DNA of 7,914 nucleotides, taken from assembly GCA_943912835.1 (NCBI GenBank), contig CALTVJ010000069.1, positions 1 through 7,914 on the forward strand. Direction: 5' to 3'. The notes beneath the pieces are model-generated. The model did not search any database and was not told the DNA's origin. It worked only from the letters and a program-made list of their open reading frames with translations. Of the stretch, positions 5,627 through 7,914 are shown one piece after another (position 1 is the first letter of the stretch; every line of letters begins with the position of its first letter). Source of the DNA: an uncultured Porphyromonas sp. GTDB lineage: Bacteria; Bacteroidota; Bacteroidia; Bacteroidales; Porphyromonadaceae. The position numbers and the translations under genes are program-made.

Positions 5627-7914
5627 ATGAGTAGAAAGAAGATTTTTCACACTTCGGAGCAACTCAAACTCGTAATGGACATATTACGAGAGGTTATTCG
5701 AGAGGACCTTAGTCCTGAGCTATGCGAAACAATTGAAGCTATACGTCGTATGGCAAACGTTAAAGCCGATGACGACAAAGGCTACAAAGAGCTAGAAGAA
5801 GCCATCGCCTCACTCTCGGACAAGGAGTTGCTCTATATCGCACAGGCTTTTAACCAAAGCCTAAACTTAATCAACACAACCGAACAGCTACATGAGACCA
5901 AAACAGAGGTTCTCATGCAGAACCCCATACGTTTCAGTTCTTTGGCTCGTCAGCTCAAAGAGCAAGGTTGTAAGCGAGACGAAATCATCTCGGCGCTCGA
6001 AGCCCTACACATGGACCTCGTATTGACGGCACATCCGACAGAGATTAACCGCCGCTCGCTCATCAACAACCTCAACGAAACGAGTGACTGCTTGCTTGCT
6101 CTTGACCAACCCAATCTAGCAGATTACCGCCGTGACCAGCTCATGCATCGCCTTCGTCAATTGGTCGTACAGTACTGGTTTACGGACGAGATTCGCAAAC
6201 GCCGACCAACGCCAGAGGAAGAAGCTAAATGGGGTAACGATGTCATTGAAACAAGCCTTTGGTACGCTGTGCCTGCTTTCATTCGGGAACTAAATATCCA
6301 ACTAGCCAAAGAACTGGAGGGCTATACCCTGCCACTCACAGCACAACCCATACAATTCACAGCTTGGATGGGAGGAGATAGAGATGGAAATCCTAATGTA
6401 ACTGCCGAAGTTACACACACCGTCTTACTCATGAATCGTAGACGTGCCGCTAAGCTCTTCCTTCAAGACATCGAAGACCTTGTACGCGAGCTATCGATGA
6501 GCACTTGTACGCCCGAATTTTTCGCTTACGTTGGCTGTCGTGATGACCAAGAGCCATACAGAGAGTTGATGCGCTCACTTAGACATAAGCTACGCAACAC
6601 CTACGAATATACAGACAAGTGCATCACGACGGGTGAAGTTACGCCTCGTCCTGCCGACACCATTTGGTCTAACGAAGAGCTATGGGAACCTCTCTACGAA
6701 TGCTACAAATCCCTTAATGCTTGTGGTATGAGCATCATCGCCGAAGACAAACTAATGGATACGTTACGCCGCGTAAAATGCTTCGGCTTGACACTCGTCA
6801 AAACAGATATCAGACAAGAGAGCACGAGACATACCGAAGCCATCAGCGAGGTAGCACGTCATCTCGGCATCGGGGACTACGCTAGTTGGAGCGAAGAGGA
6901 GAAACAAGCCTTCCTAATTCGTGAGCTCACCTCACGTCGTCCTCTCATACCACACAATTGGACGCCATCTGATGAGACTGCCGAAGTACTCAATACTTGT
7001 CGTCTTATCGCCCAAACACCAGAAGGGGTTATTCCTGTCTATCTAATATCTATGAGCCAGGCTCCTAGTGATGTATTAGCTGTACACCTACTACTCAAAG
7101 AATGCGGTTGTCCTTACCGCTTGCCTGTTGCCCCTCTATTTGAAACACTCGAAGACCTCAAGAATGCTGCCGATGTGATGCGTCAGCTATTCTCTATCAG
7201 CTGGTATAGGGGCATCATAGACAACAAACAGATGGTGATGATAGGCTACAGCGATAGTGCCAAGGACGCTGGAGCACTCGCGGCAGGCTGGGGACAGTAT
7301 TGCGGGCAAGAAGAGCTGATTAAGGTTTGCTCTGAGGCTGGTGTAAAACTCACACTCTTCCATGGTCGTGGTGGCACGATTGGTCGTGGTGGTGGTCCTG
7401 CCAAAACGGCTCTATTCTCTCAACCCCCAGGGTCTTTGCAAGGAGGGCTACGTGTGACGGTACAAGGCGAAATGATTCGCTTTAAGTTCGGACAAGTAGG
7501 AACGGCTTTGCGTACTTTGGACTTATATCTAGAGGCGATTTTGCTTGCGAACCTTTTACCACCACCAACCCCCAAGGCCGAATGGAGAGAGATGATGGAC
7601 GGTCTGAGAGATCGCTCGTGCGAACTATATCAAAGTGTCGTACGAGGTAATCCTGACTTCATCTCGTATTTCGACCAAGCTACGCCCATCAGCGAGCTAT
7701 CGAAACTACCTATCGGTTCACGCCCTGCCAAACGCCGTGCAGCCCCCACAGTAGATAGCCTTCGTGCCATACCCTGGATATTCAGCTGGAGCCAAAATCG
7801 TCTAATGCTCCCCTCTTGGCTCGGAGCTGGTGAAGCCTTACAAGAAGTTATCGACCAAGGCTCCTTAGCTCTACTCGAAGAGATGTACGAAGAGTGGCCA
7901 TTTTTCCGCACGCG
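5627..7914 (+). CDS. ppc: Phosphoenolpyruvate carboxylase, C-terminus missing at window edge
   Basis: A cytoplasmic enzyme that joins bicarbonate to phosphoenolpyruvate to form oxaloacetate and phosphate, an anaplerotic step feeding succinate and aspartate formation. The frame is open from the ATG at 5627 to the window end: 762 residues of an expected 880 or so. Numbering tracks the E. coli enzyme closely. VLTAHPTEI carries the catalytic His at 136 (E. coli 138); MGGDRDGNP follows; R396 is in TDIRQES; LFHGRGGTIGRGGG holds H579, R581 and R587, the catalytic glycine-rich loop; and R713 is in LRAIPWIF. The segment usually written VTEQGE reads VTVQGE here (V612), a substitution close to the active site that may be normal in this phylum. 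The missing C-terminal part of about 120 residues would include the conserved carboxy-terminal Gly. The unstructured A-rich leader supports the chosen start. No frameshift or internal stop is seen. Confidence 0.97.
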   Translation, partial: MSRKKIFHTSEQLKLVMDILREVIREDLSPELCETIEAIRRMANVKADDDKGYKELEEAIASLSDKELLYIAQAFNQSLNLINTTEQLHETKTEVLMQNPIRFSSLARQLKEQGCKRDEIISALEALHMDLVLTAHPTEINRRSLINNLNETSDCLLALDQPNLADYRRDQLMHRLRQLVVQYWFTDEIRKRRPTPEEEAKWGNDVIETSLWYAVPAFIRELNIQLAKELEGYTLPLTAQPIQFTAWMGGDRDGNPNVTAEVTHTVLLMNRRRAAKLFLQDIEDLVRELSMSTCTPEFFAYVGCRDDQEPYRELMRSLRHKLRNTYEYTDKCITTGEVTPRPADTIWSNEELWEPLYECYKSLNACGMSIIAEDKLMDTLRRVKCFGLTLVKTDIRQESTRHTEAISEVARHLGIGDYASWSEEEKQAFLIRELTSRRPLIPHNWTPSDETAEVLNTCRLIAQTPEGVIPVYLISMSQAPSDVLAVHLLLKECGCPYRLPVAPLFETLEDLKNAADVMRQLFSISWYRGIIDNKQMVMIGYSDSAKDAGALAAGWGQYCGQEELIKVCSEAGVKLTLFHGRGGTIGRGGGPAKTALFSQPPGSLQGGLRVTVQGEMIRFKFGQVGTALRTLDLYLEAILLANLLPPPTPKAEWREMMDGLRDRSCELYQSVVRGNPDFISYFDQATPISELSKLPIGSRPAKRRAAPTVDSLRAIPWIFSWSQNRLMLPSWLGAGEALQEVIDQGSLALLEEMYEEWPFFRT

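Noticed and set aside
7361..7410. GGT/GTGGT-rich repeat-like stretch in ppc
   Set aside because: It is explained by the codons of the catalytic glycine-rich loop (HGRGGTIGRGGG), so it is protein-driven and not a DNA repeat.
7630..7911. Minus-strand open frame of 93 residues
   Set aside because: It is a shadow of the conserved C-terminal part of ppc, whose frame there matches the E. coli enzyme closely.

Overview
The window looks like chromosomal DNA from a member of the Bacteroidota. Three things point there: two perfect matches to the phylum's -7 promoter consensus (TAnnTTTG), no strong Shine-Dalgarno sequences before the starts, and protein families that are standard in the phylum (a DUF2723/GT117-type membrane protein, a Bacteroidota-style NodB deacetylase, and GlnRS). 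The moderate base composition and gene style would fit the Porphyromonas/Bacteroides side of the phylum. I cannot fix the genus without a search.

Layout: (1) 1-1352, minus strand: glutaminyl-tRNA synthetase, with its 3' end cut off by the left edge. (2) 1353-1629: a divergent intergenic region of 277 bases. It holds a promoter for each flanking gene, a striking 20-bp-arm inverted repeat with a third copy of its core in the loop, and a small perfect palindrome beside the rightward promoter. (3) 1630-4932, plus strand: an 1100-residue multi-pass membrane protein of the DUF2723 family, starting with GTG. (4) 4942-5574, plus strand: a 210-residue NodB-type polysaccharide deacetylase only 9 bases downstream, so very likely in the same operon. 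(5) 5575-5626: a short, A-rich, nearly G-free leader. (6) 5627-7914, plus strand: phosphoenolpyruvate carboxylase, with its 3' end cut off by the right edge.

The DUF2723 protein and the deacetylase form a plausible envelope-glycan pair: a GT-C-fold sugar transferase candidate followed by a carbohydrate de-N-acetylase. GlnRS (translation) and PEP carboxylase (anaplerotic oxaloacetate supply) are housekeeping genes with no evident functional link to that pair. No tRNA, rRNA, CRISPR array, insertion sequence or phage gene is visible. The window is mostly ordinary core genome. The parts most worth a second look are the intergenic repeat and the DUF2723-deacetylase pair.
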